Source: Dyadobacter linearis
GTDB lineage: Bacteria > Bacteroidota > Bacteroidia > Cytophagales > Spirosomataceae
Reading direction: 5' to 3'
Length of the DNA: 64,000 nucleotides
Assembly (NCBI RefSeq): GCF_907165045.1
Contig: NZ_CAJRAU010000006.1
Location: 186,001 to 250,000 of the forward strand
In this document: piece after piece, positions 9,452-17,105 of the stretch
Layout of the letters: each line of letters opens with the position of its first letter
Numbering within the stretch: the first letter of the stretch is position 1
The notes under the pieces: model-generated
The model's database searches: none
What the model saw: only the letters and a program-made list of their open reading frames with translations
Told to the model about the DNA's origin: nothing
Program-made: the position numbers and the translations under genes

Positions 9452-10696
9452 CTACCTCACCTTGTAAAACCGATATCCGAACAGGAATATCACTGCATAG
9501 CAAATGATCGGAAGGTAATATGCGTGAGCTACGTCGGACTCTGCTACTGCGCCCATGGCGAATGGGAAAAATGCGCCGCCTACTACGCCCATTGAAATAA
9601 AGGATGAAGCCTGCTGCGTGTGTTTGCCCAAATTTTTCAAACCCAAACTAAAAATCGTAGGGAACATGATACTGAAAAAGAAATTCAGCATTAATAACGC
9701 GATGAATGAAGGCCAGCCCAGACTTTGCGCAATGATGAGGCACATCACAATGTTGCAGGCAGCGAAAATAGCGAGCAATGAATGCGGCGCAATGTAGCGC
9801 ATCAGGAAAGTACCGATAAACCTTCCTGCCAGCATTAGCACAAAGAAGAGGATCATCCAGTTACCAGCCACAGCGTCGGTGAAACCCATTTTTTCGTGGC
9901 CGTAATTAATAAAAAACGCCCATGTACCTGCCTGCGCCGCCACATTAAAAAACTGCGCGGCAACTGCCCACTTGAAGTGGCTGTGTTCGAAAAGTCTCTT
10001 TCCCGGGTGAATATCAACGTTGGCAGCAGCCGGGTCGGCGGCTACGTGTGGATCCGTTAATGCAGGAACTTTTACAAATGAAAACAAAACCGCGATCGTA
10101 GCGATCACTGCGCCGATTACAATATATAGTGTCTTGACAGAAGTGAGGTCAGTGCTGCCTTCCACATTGTTTCTGAGCAGGAAATAAGAACCTACTGCCG
10201 GCCCGATGATGGTACCTACTGCATTAAAAGCCTGCGCAAAGTTAATGCGCATATCGCTGGTGCGCTGGTCGCCCAGAGAGGCTACGAAAGGGTGAGCGAC
10301 TGTTTCAAGCGTGGAAATACCGCAGCCCAGAATAAACAGCGCGCCTCCGAAAAACGGAAACGAAGCCGCTGCCGCAGCCGGGACAAACAGGAAAGAACCG
10401 ATTGCAAAAAGGGTCAGTCCAAACAATACGCCATTTTTATAACCGAAACGCTTCATGAAAAGCCCGGCAGGAATTCCCATTACCCCATAGGCACCAAAAA
10501 TGGCGAACTGTACGAAGGCAGACTGGGTTTTGGTAAGGCTCAGAACGTGCTGAAAATGTTTGTTCAAAACATCTCCCATCGTAATGGCAATGCCCCAGAA
10601 CATAAAAAGGGAGGTCACGAAAATGAGGGTAATGAGGTATTTTTTATCCGTGAATTTGGGGGCACTAGCTTGCGCAGACGAGGAAATGTTGCTCAT
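9452..10696 (-). CDS. FucP-like sugar:proton symporter (MFS)
   Basis: A 414-residue, roughly 12-helix inner-membrane carrier. The N-terminus (FVTSLFMFWGIAITMGDVLNKHFQ) and the segments GIPAGLFMKRFGYKNG, LETVAHPFVASLG and RINFAQAFNAVGTIIGP are typical of the FucP / glucose-galactose branch of the MFS. Family members import fucose, glucose, galactose or N-acetylhexosamines with protons. The ROK kinase follows on the same strand across a repeat element, giving an import-plus-phosphorylation pair. A possible promoter lies upstream at 10741-10748. The substrate is not determined. Confidence 0.85.
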   Translation of the reverse strand: MSNISSSAQASAPKFTDKKYLITLIFVTSLFMFWGIAITMGDVLNKHFQHVLSLTKTQSAFVQFAIFGAYGVMGIPAGLFMKRFGYKNGVLFGLTLFAIGSFLFVPAAAAASFPFFGGALFILGCGISTLETVAHPFVASLGDQRTSDMRINFAQAFNAVGTIIGPAVGSYFLLRNNVEGSTDLTSVKTLYIVIGAVIATIAVLFSFVKVPALTDPHVAADPAAANVDIHPGKRLFEHSHFKWAVAAQFFNVAAQAGTWAFFINYGHEKMGFTDAVAGNWMILFFVLMLAGRFIGTFLMRYIAPHSLLAIFAACNIVMCLIIAQSLGWPSFIALLMLNFFFSIMFPTIFSLGLKNLGKHTQQASSFISMGVVGGAFFPFAMGAVAESDVAHAYYLPIICYAVIFLFGYRFYKVR

Positions 10697-10740
10697 TTAG
10701 CTGAATAGTAAAATTAAAAGGTAGGTTAATTCTATTTGTG

Positions 10741-10748
10741 CAAATGTA
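10741..10748 (-). promoter_or_regulatory. Possible Bacteroidota -7 promoter element for the FucP-like gene
   Basis: On the minus strand the sequence reads TACATTTG, a full match to the Bacteroidota -7 consensus TAnnTTTG, 44 bp before the ATG. The -33 TTTG partner is not clear (only a T-rich stretch at the right distance), so this is a moderate call. Confidence 0.4.
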
Positions 10749-10790
10749 ATTCGGGAAAATTTAAAAACTGAATGCATTCGAAAATACCCG

Positions 10791-11621
10791 TCACTTCACA
10801 GGAGCTTCTTTTTTACTGAAAAAATTATTCATAAAAAGCAGCTGGTATTGAATCGCATTGGTCCAGTAAGGCCAGTTGTGCGCGCCGGGGCGTACAATAT
10901 AGTCGTGGGGAATGTTGCGGTACATGAGCTCACGGTGCAGGTTTTCATTTACCCCAAAGAAAAAATCCTCTTTACCACAGTCAATTATTATAGATAAGGT
11001 ATTGGGTGTAAGTAAATGCAGCATATTGATCACCGTGTTCTCTTCCCACACTTTCGGGTTCTCTGCGTATTTACCCAGCCTTTTGGCCATATCCCAGTTG
11101 TTGGGAAACGGGCGGATATCCACGCCGCCGCTCATGCTGCCCGCAGCTCCGAATACATCCTGGTGCCTGAATGCGAGGTACAATCCGCCGTGTCCGCCCA
11201 TACTTAATCCTGTGATCGCCCGCCCGCGCCGGTCTTTAATAGTTTTGTATTTGCTGTCGATAAATGAAACCAGCTCTTTGGAAACGTAGGTTTCATATTG
11301 AAACTGCGGATCTTTTGTGTCCCAGTACCAGCTTCCGAATCCTCCGTCGGGGCACACGATCATCATTTGGAAGGTATCGGCCGCTTTTTCAAAACCTGGG
11401 GCTCGTTTGACCCAATCCGCATAATTGCCGCTGTAACCGTGTAAAAGGTATACAACCGGCATTTCCCCGGCCGAAGCATAATTGTCTGGTCTGATTACAA
11501 CTGCTTTGATATTTTTTTTCATCGCCGCGCTGTAAGTGTCAACTGTATCGACAACAGCAGCTTGCGAAGTTATTGAAAGAGAGGTGATCAGGAATAGGAG
11601 CTGTAAAAGGACTTTGTTCAT
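10791..11621 (-). CDS. Secreted esterase D / FrmB-like alpha/beta hydrolase
   Basis: A 276-residue protein with a signal peptide ending near SQAA. It has the esterase-D fold markers: VVYLLHGYSGNYADW (oxyanion region), GLSMGGHGG with nucleophile Ser140, and PGAHNWPYW with the catalytic His near residue 246; the acid is probably Asp in IIDCGKEDFF. The family includes tributyrin esterases, S-formylglutathione hydrolases and feruloyl esterase-like enzymes. Export suggests action on acylated carbohydrates or other esters outside the cytoplasm. It stands alone, on the same strand as FucP but separated by about 94 bp. Confidence 0.82.
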   Translation of the reverse strand: MNKVLLQLLFLITSLSITSQAAVVDTVDTYSAAMKKNIKAVVIRPDNYASAGEMPVVYLLHGYSGNYADWVKRAPGFEKAADTFQMMIVCPDGGFGSWYWDTKDPQFQYETYVSKELVSFIDSKYKTIKDRRGRAITGLSMGGHGGLYLAFRHQDVFGAAGSMSGGVDIRPFPNNWDMAKRLGKYAENPKVWEENTVINMLHLLTPNTLSIIIDCGKEDFFFGVNENLHRELMYRNIPHDYIVRPGAHNWPYWTNAIQYQLLFMNNFFSKKEAPVK

Positions 11622-11796
11622 AACCGGAATACTTTGAGATAAATTTCTACAACTTACTGCTATAAGATTACTGAAACACGCAAATATTGTAGAATCCGGG
11701 GAAATATCAGACTTAAAAACACCGAATTATTGCTGGCATCTAAATTGATATGATTATGACAGATCTATATTAACTCTAACTTAAAAATTTAAGACA

Positions 11797-11961
11797 ATGG
11801 GAAATCTTCTTTATACAATAGCTGTCATCCTTGTAATCATTTGGTTGATAGGCTATTTTGGCTTCGCTAGCTTCGGAATGGGTAACATCATTCACATTCT
11901 GTTAGTGATTGCAGTTGTTGCAATAATTCTTCGTGTGATTCGTGGCGACAGGGTTGTGTAG
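11797..11961 (+). CDS. Small lmo0937-family membrane protein (54 aa)
   Basis: A short frame of 54 codons starting at ATG 11797 encodes MGNLLYTIAVILVIIWLIGYF, a glycine-bearing turn (GFASFGMGN) and a second hydrophobic helix ending in a basic tail (RVIRGDRVV). This two-helix pattern is that of the lmo0937 family of tiny inner-membrane proteins, found near stress genes in many bacteria and of unknown function. It has its own terminator directly downstream, and about 175 bp of upstream sequence with no other gene. The start is supported by the helix beginning immediately after it. Confidence 0.8.
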   Translation: MGNLLYTIAVILVIIWLIGYFGFASFGMGNIIHILLVIAVVAIILRVIRGDRVV

Positions 11962-11980
11962 GGAAAGACCATTTTAATAG

Positions 11981-12017
11981 AAAGGCCCGGAACTTAACGT
12001 TTCGGGCCTTTGCTTTT
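11981..12017. terminator. Terminator hairpin between lmo0937-type gene and tesA
   Basis: A 9-bp perfect stem (AAAGGCCCG / CGGGCCTTT) with a 13-nt loop is followed by GCTTTTTT on the plus strand. It ends the small membrane protein gene and lies just beyond the stop of the convergent esterase gene. Confidence 0.85.
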
Positions 12018-12037
12018 TTACAGCTTTAGCATTCATA

Positions 12038-12733
12038 TTAAAGCAGGTCCTTGATCTCCACCCACACATTTTCTGCAAGTATTTTGTGACCTTCCGCAGT
12101 TGGGTGAATGCCGTCGGGCAGATTCAATTTTGCTTCGCCACCCACTCCTTCCAGTAAAAACGGGATCAGGGTGAGGTCATTTTTCTCTGCCAGATCCGCA
12201 TAAACCGCCCGGAAATCCGAAGCATATTTCTGTCCGATATTAGGCGGGATCTGCATTCCTGCCAGTACCAGCTTGGCCTCAGGATATTTTGTATGTACCT
12301 TATCTATAATGGCTTGCAGGTTCTTTTTGGTTTCAGAAACGGGTATCCCGCGCAAACCATCATTGCCGCCGAGTTCGAGCACAAATATGTCTAGCGGCTG
12401 TTTCAAAAGCCAGTCGATGCGGCTATTACCTCCGGAAGTAGTTTCTCCGCTCACACCCGCATTGATTACCTTATAATTGAGCTTTAAGGAATCTATTTTC
12501 TTCTGGATCAGACCTACAAAACCCTGTGAAGGATCGTCGAGCCCGTAGGCGGCGGTGAGACTATTTCCGAAAAATACGATTGTCTTCTTCTTAGCGGCAG
12601 GTGTTTTGGCTGCGGTATCTGTTGAATCTCCGGCAGCGGCCGACTGCTCTTTTTGCTCCGTGTTACAGGCCAGTAGCAGGATTGGAATTAGAAGTGTGTA
12701 AAGAAAACTGGGAATTCGCTTCATATGGAACAT
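12038..12733 (-). CDS. tesA: TesA-like SGNH/GDSL hydrolase lipoprotein (arylesterase / lysophospholipase L1)
   Basis: A 231-residue lipoprotein: signal helix then lipobox LLLAC with Cys23. The SGNH blocks are all present: GNSLT with nucleophile Ser58, the block II glycine region, GGND with Asn124, and DGIHP with Asp207 and His210. E. coli TesA is a thioesterase I / protease I / lysophospholipase L1; the membrane anchoring here is a Bacteroidota variant. It is divergent from ybbA-ybbP, the same neighbourhood as in E. coli, which strengthens the name. An alternative start three codons inside (12724) is equally good. Confidence 0.85.
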   Translation of the reverse strand: MFHMKRIPSFLYTLLIPILLLACNTEQKEQSAAAGDSTDTAAKTPAAKKKTIVFFGNSLTAAYGLDDPSQGFVGLIQKKIDSLKLNYKVINAGVSGETTSGGNSRIDWLLKQPLDIFVLELGGNDGLRGIPVSETKKNLQAIIDKVHTKYPEAKLVLAGMQIPPNIGQKYASDFRAVYADLAEKNDLTLIPFLLEGVGGEAKLNLPDGIHPTAEGHKILAENVWVEIKDLL

Positions 12734-12840
12734 TAGTTTTTACACTATATTTAGGTTTGGCATAAAATCAAAACAACCAAATTAGATCAAAACAGGTTGC
12801 GAAACGCAGCACCACAACTCATAAATTTAGAAAACAATAG

Positions 12841-13509
12841 ATGGATACGATACTCGACCTGCATCAGGTAAGTAAAATATATAAAAGCGGGGACCGGTCC
12901 CTGACTGTTTTAGACAACATTCATTTTTCGGTAGAAGCCGGCTCAACGATGTCGATCGTGGGTCCTTCGGGAAGTGGGAAAACGACGCTGCTCGGTCTCT
13001 GCGCCGGCCTCGACCGCGCCACTTCGGGAACTGTGGAATTGCACGGGACTAAATTGAACGGATTAAATGAAGACCAGCTTGCCGCCGTCCGAAACCAATA
13101 TGTAGGTTTTATATTCCAAAATTTTCAGCTGCTGCCGACACTCACTGCATTGGAAAATGTGATGGTACCGCTGGAATTGAGAGGTGAAAGAAATATCAAA
13201 TCCCGCGCGCTTGATCTGCTTGATAAAGTCGGCCTTGGTGAGCGGAGTCACCACTACCCTACCCAGCTGAGCGGCGGCGAGCAGCAGCGCGTTTCGCTTG
13301 CCCGCGCATTTTCAAATCAGCCGCAGATCCTATTTGCCGACGAACCTACCGGAAACCTGGATGCAGAGACCAGCGAAAAAGTAGTGAAGCTGCTTTTCGA
13401 CCTCAATAGAGAAGCAGGTACCACGCTCGTAGTCGTGACCCACGACCTCGAACTCGCCGCAAAAACCCAAAGGATTATCCGCATCAAAGGCGGTAAATTG
13501 GTAGCATAA
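12841..13509 (+). CDS. ybbA: ABC transporter ATP-binding protein (YbbA/LolD-type)
   Basis: A 222-residue ABC ATPase of the MacB/LolD class. It shows Walker A GPSGSGKTT, the Q-loop FIFQNFQLLP, the signature LSGGEQQR, Walker B ILFADEPTG and the switch histidine in VVVTHD. The permease follows after 12 bp, and tesA is divergent upstream. MacB-class systems do not import; they use ATP cycles to drive mechanical work on lipids, lipoproteins or envelope proteins. With YbbP the likely role is in envelope lipid or hydrophobic compound handling. Confidence 0.9.
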   Translation: MDTILDLHQVSKIYKSGDRSLTVLDNIHFSVEAGSTMSIVGPSGSGKTTLLGLCAGLDRATSGTVELHGTKLNGLNEDQLAAVRNQYVGFIFQNFQLLPTLTALENVMVPLELRGERNIKSRALDLLDKVGLGERSHHYPTQLSGGEQQRVSLARAFSNQPQILFADEPTGNLDAETSEKVVKLLFDLNREAGTTLVVVTHDLELAAKTQRIIRIKGGKLVA

Positions 13510-13521
13510 CCCGAATTCCTG

Positions 13522-16065
13522 ATGAACCCAAATAAGCTGAATATAGCATGGCTGCTGCAAATGGCGTGGCGCGACAGTCGTAAAAACCGCTCGCGTCTGG
13601 TACTGTTTATTTCCTCCATTATCCTCGGTATCGCGGCCCTGGTGGCGATTTATTCCCTCGGCGACAACCTGAAAGAGAATATCGACAGCCAGGCAGCGAC
13701 GCTGATCGGGGCGGACCTGGCACTTTACGGCAACCGGGCTGTGGACGGAAAAGCGAAGGAACTTGTAGATTCTCTGAGCAAGAACCGATCGGAAGAACGC
13801 AGTTTTGCTTCCATGGTTTATTTTGTAAAAAATGGCGGGAACAGACTGGCGCAGGTGAAAGCTTTGTCGGGCAGTTTTCCCTACTATGGAAAATTTGAAA
13901 CGGTACCGGTTACTGCTGAAAATACATTTCGTTCACGCCAGGAAGCACTGGTGGACCAGACTCTGATGCTGCAATACGGAGCCAAAGTAGGCGACTCTAT
14001 TCGCATAGGTGAAGTGACTTTTGCAATTGCGGGAATTCTTGAAAAAGCGCCCGGAGCGACAGGAATCACCAGTTCCGTTGCGCCGACGGTTTATATTCCC
14101 ATGCAGTTTCTGGATCAGACGGGACTTATGCAGAAGGGAAGCCGCGTGGCTTACAGGTATTATTTCAAGTTTCCGGCGCAGACAGATGTTGAGAAACTGG
14201 TAAAAACGCTGGAACCGAAATTTGAAAAATACGACCTGGACTATAATACGGTACAGGAACAAAAAGAAGACACCGGCCGCTCGTTCCAGGACCTGACGCG
14301 CTTTTTAGCGTTGGTAGGTTTTGTAGCACTATTGCTCGGCTGCATTGGTGTAGCGAGCGCAATCCATATTTATATTCGTGAAAAGCTGAATTCCATTGCT
14401 ATTCTCCGGTGCCTGGGCGTAAAAGCGTCGCAGGCTTTTATGATCTACCTGATCCAGATCGTGGGGATCGGTGTGATAGGATCGGTACTTGGCGCTGCGC
14501 TGGGAACCGCTATTCAGCAGTTTTTGCCTATTGTAATCAAAGATTTGCTGCCTTTCGAGCTCACAACGAGCATTTCGTGGCTGTCTATATTGCAGGGTCT
14601 GGCAATCGGAATATTGATATCGCTGCTTTTTGCATTACCTCCATTGGTTTCGATCCGCGGCGTTTCCCCCCTGAACGTACTACGCGTTTCGCTAGACCCG
14701 ATCAAGCTGGACCGGGATCCGCTTACCTGGCTTTTGTACGGGCTGATCGTGCTCTTTATTTTCGGGTTTTCCTTTCTGCAAATGCGCACCTGGATCGAAG
14801 CGTTGGTTTTCACGGCCGGTATTCTGGGCTCATTTCTGGTTCTTTACGGCACTGCGATATTACTTACCTGGCTGGTCAGAAAGTTCTTTCCTGTATCGTG
14901 GAGCTATTTGTGGAGACAGGGGCTCGCGAATTTGTACAGACCCAATAACCAGACTGCGATATTGATTGTGTCTATCGGTTTGGGCACTTCGCTGATCTGT
15001 ACTTTATTTTTTGTGCAAAGTATTTTGCTGGAACGCGTCAGACTTTCAACCAGCGGAAACCAGCCGAATATTGTACTTTTTGACATTCAGGGCAGTCAGA
15101 AAGAAGGTGTTATGGCGATTGCAAAAGCGCAGAATGTGCCTGTTAATCAAAGCGTTTCCATCGTGAATATGCGATTGGAAGAATTGAATGGAAAAACAGC
15201 TTCGGATTTTGAGGGAGATACTACTGCGGAACAATCAAGAAGAATTTTTGGCCGTGAATACCGCGTTACTTTCCGTGATTCCACGACTTCATCCGAGAAA
15301 ATTGTAAAAGGAAAGTGGGAAGGTAAATATGATCCTGCAAAAGGATTGGTACCAATCTCCCTGGAACAAGGTTTCGCTGACCGCAGCCGCATTGACCTGG
15401 GTGACACGCTCGTTTTCAATGTGCAGGGCACTATGATGAATACGCGCGTTTCCAGTTTCCGGGAAGTGAACTGGGGTGAAGTCCAGACCAATTTCCTCGT
15501 CGTTTTCCCGACTGGCGTTTTAGAAGATGCGCCGCAATTCCACGCGATGCTTACCCATGTACCAAATCCGCAGGTTTCGGCTACATTTCAACAGGCTGTT
15601 GTTCGCAAATACCCGAATATTGCGATCATCGATCTTGCATTGGTCTTGCGTTTGCTGGATGATATTTTTAACAAAATCGGCTTTGTGATCCGTTTTATGG
15701 CGGGTTTCAGTATTCTGACGGGCTTGATCGTATTGATTTCCTCGGTACTGATCAGCAAATACCAGCGTTTGCAGGAAAGCGTTTTGCTCCGGACGTTGGG
15801 CGCAAGCAGGAAGCAGATCTTCGCAATCACAGCTCTTGAATACTTCTTTTTAGGCTCACTGGCGGCACTTACAGGTATTATCATTGCATTAATAGGAAGT
15901 TTTGCGCTGGCTAAATTCAGTTTCGAAGCAGAGTTCAAACCCGAATTCTTGCCTATTCTGGGCGTATTCCTGTTCGTCTCATTCCTGACCGTTTTCATCG
16001 GACTAATCAACAGCCGCGGCATCTTATCAAGACCTCCGCTGGAAGTTTTGAGGCAGGATGTTTAG
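13522..16065 (+). CDS. ybbP: ABC transporter permease with two FtsX domains (YbbP-type)
   Basis: An 847-residue membrane protein. An N-terminal helix (LVLFISSIILGIAALVAIYSL) is followed by a periplasmic MacB-like domain. A three-helix FtsX block lies around residues 260-385, a pair of helices around residues 405-465, a second periplasmic domain, and a last FtsX block near residues 715-840 ending in RPPLEVLRQ. The duplicated FtsX arrangement and length match YbbP. It is cotranscribed with the ATPase (12 bp gap). The substrate is unknown; the TesA neighbourhood hints at lipids or acyl compounds. Confidence 0.88.
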   Translation: MNPNKLNIAWLLQMAWRDSRKNRSRLVLFISSIILGIAALVAIYSLGDNLKENIDSQAATLIGADLALYGNRAVDGKAKELVDSLSKNRSEERSFASMVYFVKNGGNRLAQVKALSGSFPYYGKFETVPVTAENTFRSRQEALVDQTLMLQYGAKVGDSIRIGEVTFAIAGILEKAPGATGITSSVAPTVYIPMQFLDQTGLMQKGSRVAYRYYFKFPAQTDVEKLVKTLEPKFEKYDLDYNTVQEQKEDTGRSFQDLTRFLALVGFVALLLGCIGVASAIHIYIREKLNSIAILRCLGVKASQAFMIYLIQIVGIGVIGSVLGAALGTAIQQFLPIVIKDLLPFELTTSISWLSILQGLAIGILISLLFALPPLVSIRGVSPLNVLRVSLDPIKLDRDPLTWLLYGLIVLFIFGFSFLQMRTWIEALVFTAGILGSFLVLYGTAILLTWLVRKFFPVSWSYLWRQGLANLYRPNNQTAILIVSIGLGTSLICTLFFVQSILLERVRLSTSGNQPNIVLFDIQGSQKEGVMAIAKAQNVPVNQSVSIVNMRLEELNGKTASDFEGDTTAEQSRRIFGREYRVTFRDSTTSSEKIVKGKWEGKYDPAKGLVPISLEQGFADRSRIDLGDTLVFNVQGTMMNTRVSSFREVNWGEVQTNFLVVFPTGVLEDAPQFHAMLTHVPNPQVSATFQQAVVRKYPNIAIIDLALVLRLLDDIFNKIGFVIRFMAGFSILTGLIVLISSVLISKYQRLQESVLLRTLGASRKQIFAITALEYFFLGSLAALTGIIIALIGSFALAKFSFEAEFKPEFLPILGVFLFVSFLTVFIGLINSRGILSRPPLEVLRQDV

Positions 16066-16107
16066 AATTCAAGACACACTATCTCCTATCTAAAAATTTA
16101 GAAAAAA

Positions 16108-16569
16108 GTGGAATTTGACATTTATGGAAACCTTCAACCAGCAGAAATTATTCTGACAGATTGGGTAACATTTGAAAAAATGTTTGTCGAATCCTTTCCA
16201 GGCTCTGCAACCCGATCGGATCTATTCAACAATTTTGCTGACTATGTCACCAATGCAAAACAGATTTTCGGTATAAGCTTTTATCAGTGGATCGATGGCA
16301 GTTTCATTACCAATAAGCTGAATCCCCGGGATATTGATTTTGTGACCTTCGTTAATTTCGACGTGTATTACGCGAATGAAAGTGAGATTGACCGGTTGAG
16401 AGAGCTCAGGAACATTGGAAAGTTCGGGATGGATGGTTATTTTGTACCAATATACCCGCATCAGCACCCGAAACGGTTCTTGTACGAGGCAGACCAGCTT
16501 CAATGGCAATACCTTTTCCAAAGATCCCGGTCAGATAGAAAAAAAGGAATAATAGAACTAAAATATTGA
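16108..16569 (+). CDS. Minimal nucleotidyltransferase-like protein (DUF6932-like)
   Basis: A 153-residue cytoplasmic protein starting at GTG 16108; no in-frame ATG lies nearby. Residues 64-77 read GSFITNKLNPRDID, a GS followed by nine residues and D-x-D, which is the active-site pattern of minimal nucleotidyltransferases and of DUF6932-like proteins. An HxHP stretch (YPHQHPKRFLYEA) lies toward the C-terminus. A 77-residue helical gene follows after 3 bp, giving a tightly coupled pair. The pairing recalls MNT/HEPN or other two-gene modules, but function is not established and the partner is too short for a normal HEPN domain. Confidence 0.6.
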   Translation: MEFDIYGNLQPAEIILTDWVTFEKMFVESFPGSATRSDLFNNFADYVTNAKQIFGISFYQWIDGSFITNKLNPRDIDFVTFVNFDVYYANESEIDRLRELRNIGKFGMDGYFVPIYPHQHPKRFLYEADQLQWQYLFQRSRSDRKKGIIELKY

Positions 16570-16572
16570 GTC

Positions 16573-16806
16573 ATGCAGGAACAAGAATTACCTCAGTTGC
16601 ACGAATGGGGACTTCGGGTGTCCCGTTTGTTAGAATTGATTGCACTTACTAACCAGACCTTGAAGCTGCACGAAGCCCAGCAGGGTTCACAAGGTCAGAT
16701 AAGGGATTACCGCGCTTTACTGGCACAGCACAAGTCAGAACTCGATGAGCTGATGCAAACCTACGGACTCAGCATCCAGATTAATCCGCTCGAAAGCGCT
16801 GCGTGA
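16573..16806 (+). CDS. Small helical protein paired with the nucleotidyltransferase-like gene
   Basis: A 77-residue, Gln/Leu/Glu-rich protein with no signal peptide or membrane segment. The sequence (VSRLLELIALTNQTL, IRDYRALLAQHKSEL) suggests two amphipathic helices and possibly a coiled coil. It starts 3 bp after the preceding stop, so translation is probably coupled and the two proteins may bind each other. I do not recognise the family. It could be an antitoxin-like partner or a structural subunit. Confidence 0.55.
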   Translation: MQEQELPQLHEWGLRVSRLLELIALTNQTLKLHEAQQGSQGQIRDYRALLAQHKSELDELMQTYGLSIQINPLESAA

Positions 16807-16958
16807 CAACTCTTTACTCCCTGGATTCCCGGATTTAACAATTCCTTAAACTTCACTTTTGCATTCATTCGGGATGCAACAGCCACTTTTGCGCTCCCTT
16901 AAATGCGCCGGGCGCAGCTATGCTATTGATTTTATCCAATTCCTTCTTCATATTTTTT

Positions 16959-16992
16959 CAAACGTTTGCATAAAATTTCAAACGTTTGAAAT
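16959..16992. promoter_or_regulatory. Two LacI-type operators upstream of the SusC/SusD pair
   Basis: CAAACGTTTG occurs at 16959-16968 and again at 16979-16988. The second copy lies in a perfect 18-bp palindrome, ATTTCAAACGTTTGAAAT (16975-16992). The centres are exactly 20 bp apart, about two helical turns, so two dimers could sit on the same face of the DNA. The CG-centred palindrome is typical of LacI-family sites. The same 10-mer lies between lacI and iolB at 28190-28199. The surrounding gap 16807-17105 holds no gene. Confidence 0.75.
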
Positions 16993-17105
16993 GTGTATTA
17001 ACTATATTCTATAATTTATTTTAAAAATACAAATGTAATCTTGCAGGAAATCCTCTCACTACCACTCCATCCTTTTATGTTGTTTCAATTTAATAATCCA
17101 CAAGT

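Noticed and set aside
14409..14948. A 179-codon frame within ybbP in another reading frame
   Set aside because: It lies wholly within the well-supported permease gene and is low in recognisable protein features.
17000..17100. Promoter of the SusC gene
   Set aside because: I could not find a good TTTG / TAnnTTTG pair at proper spacing downstream of the operators, so no promoter was placed.
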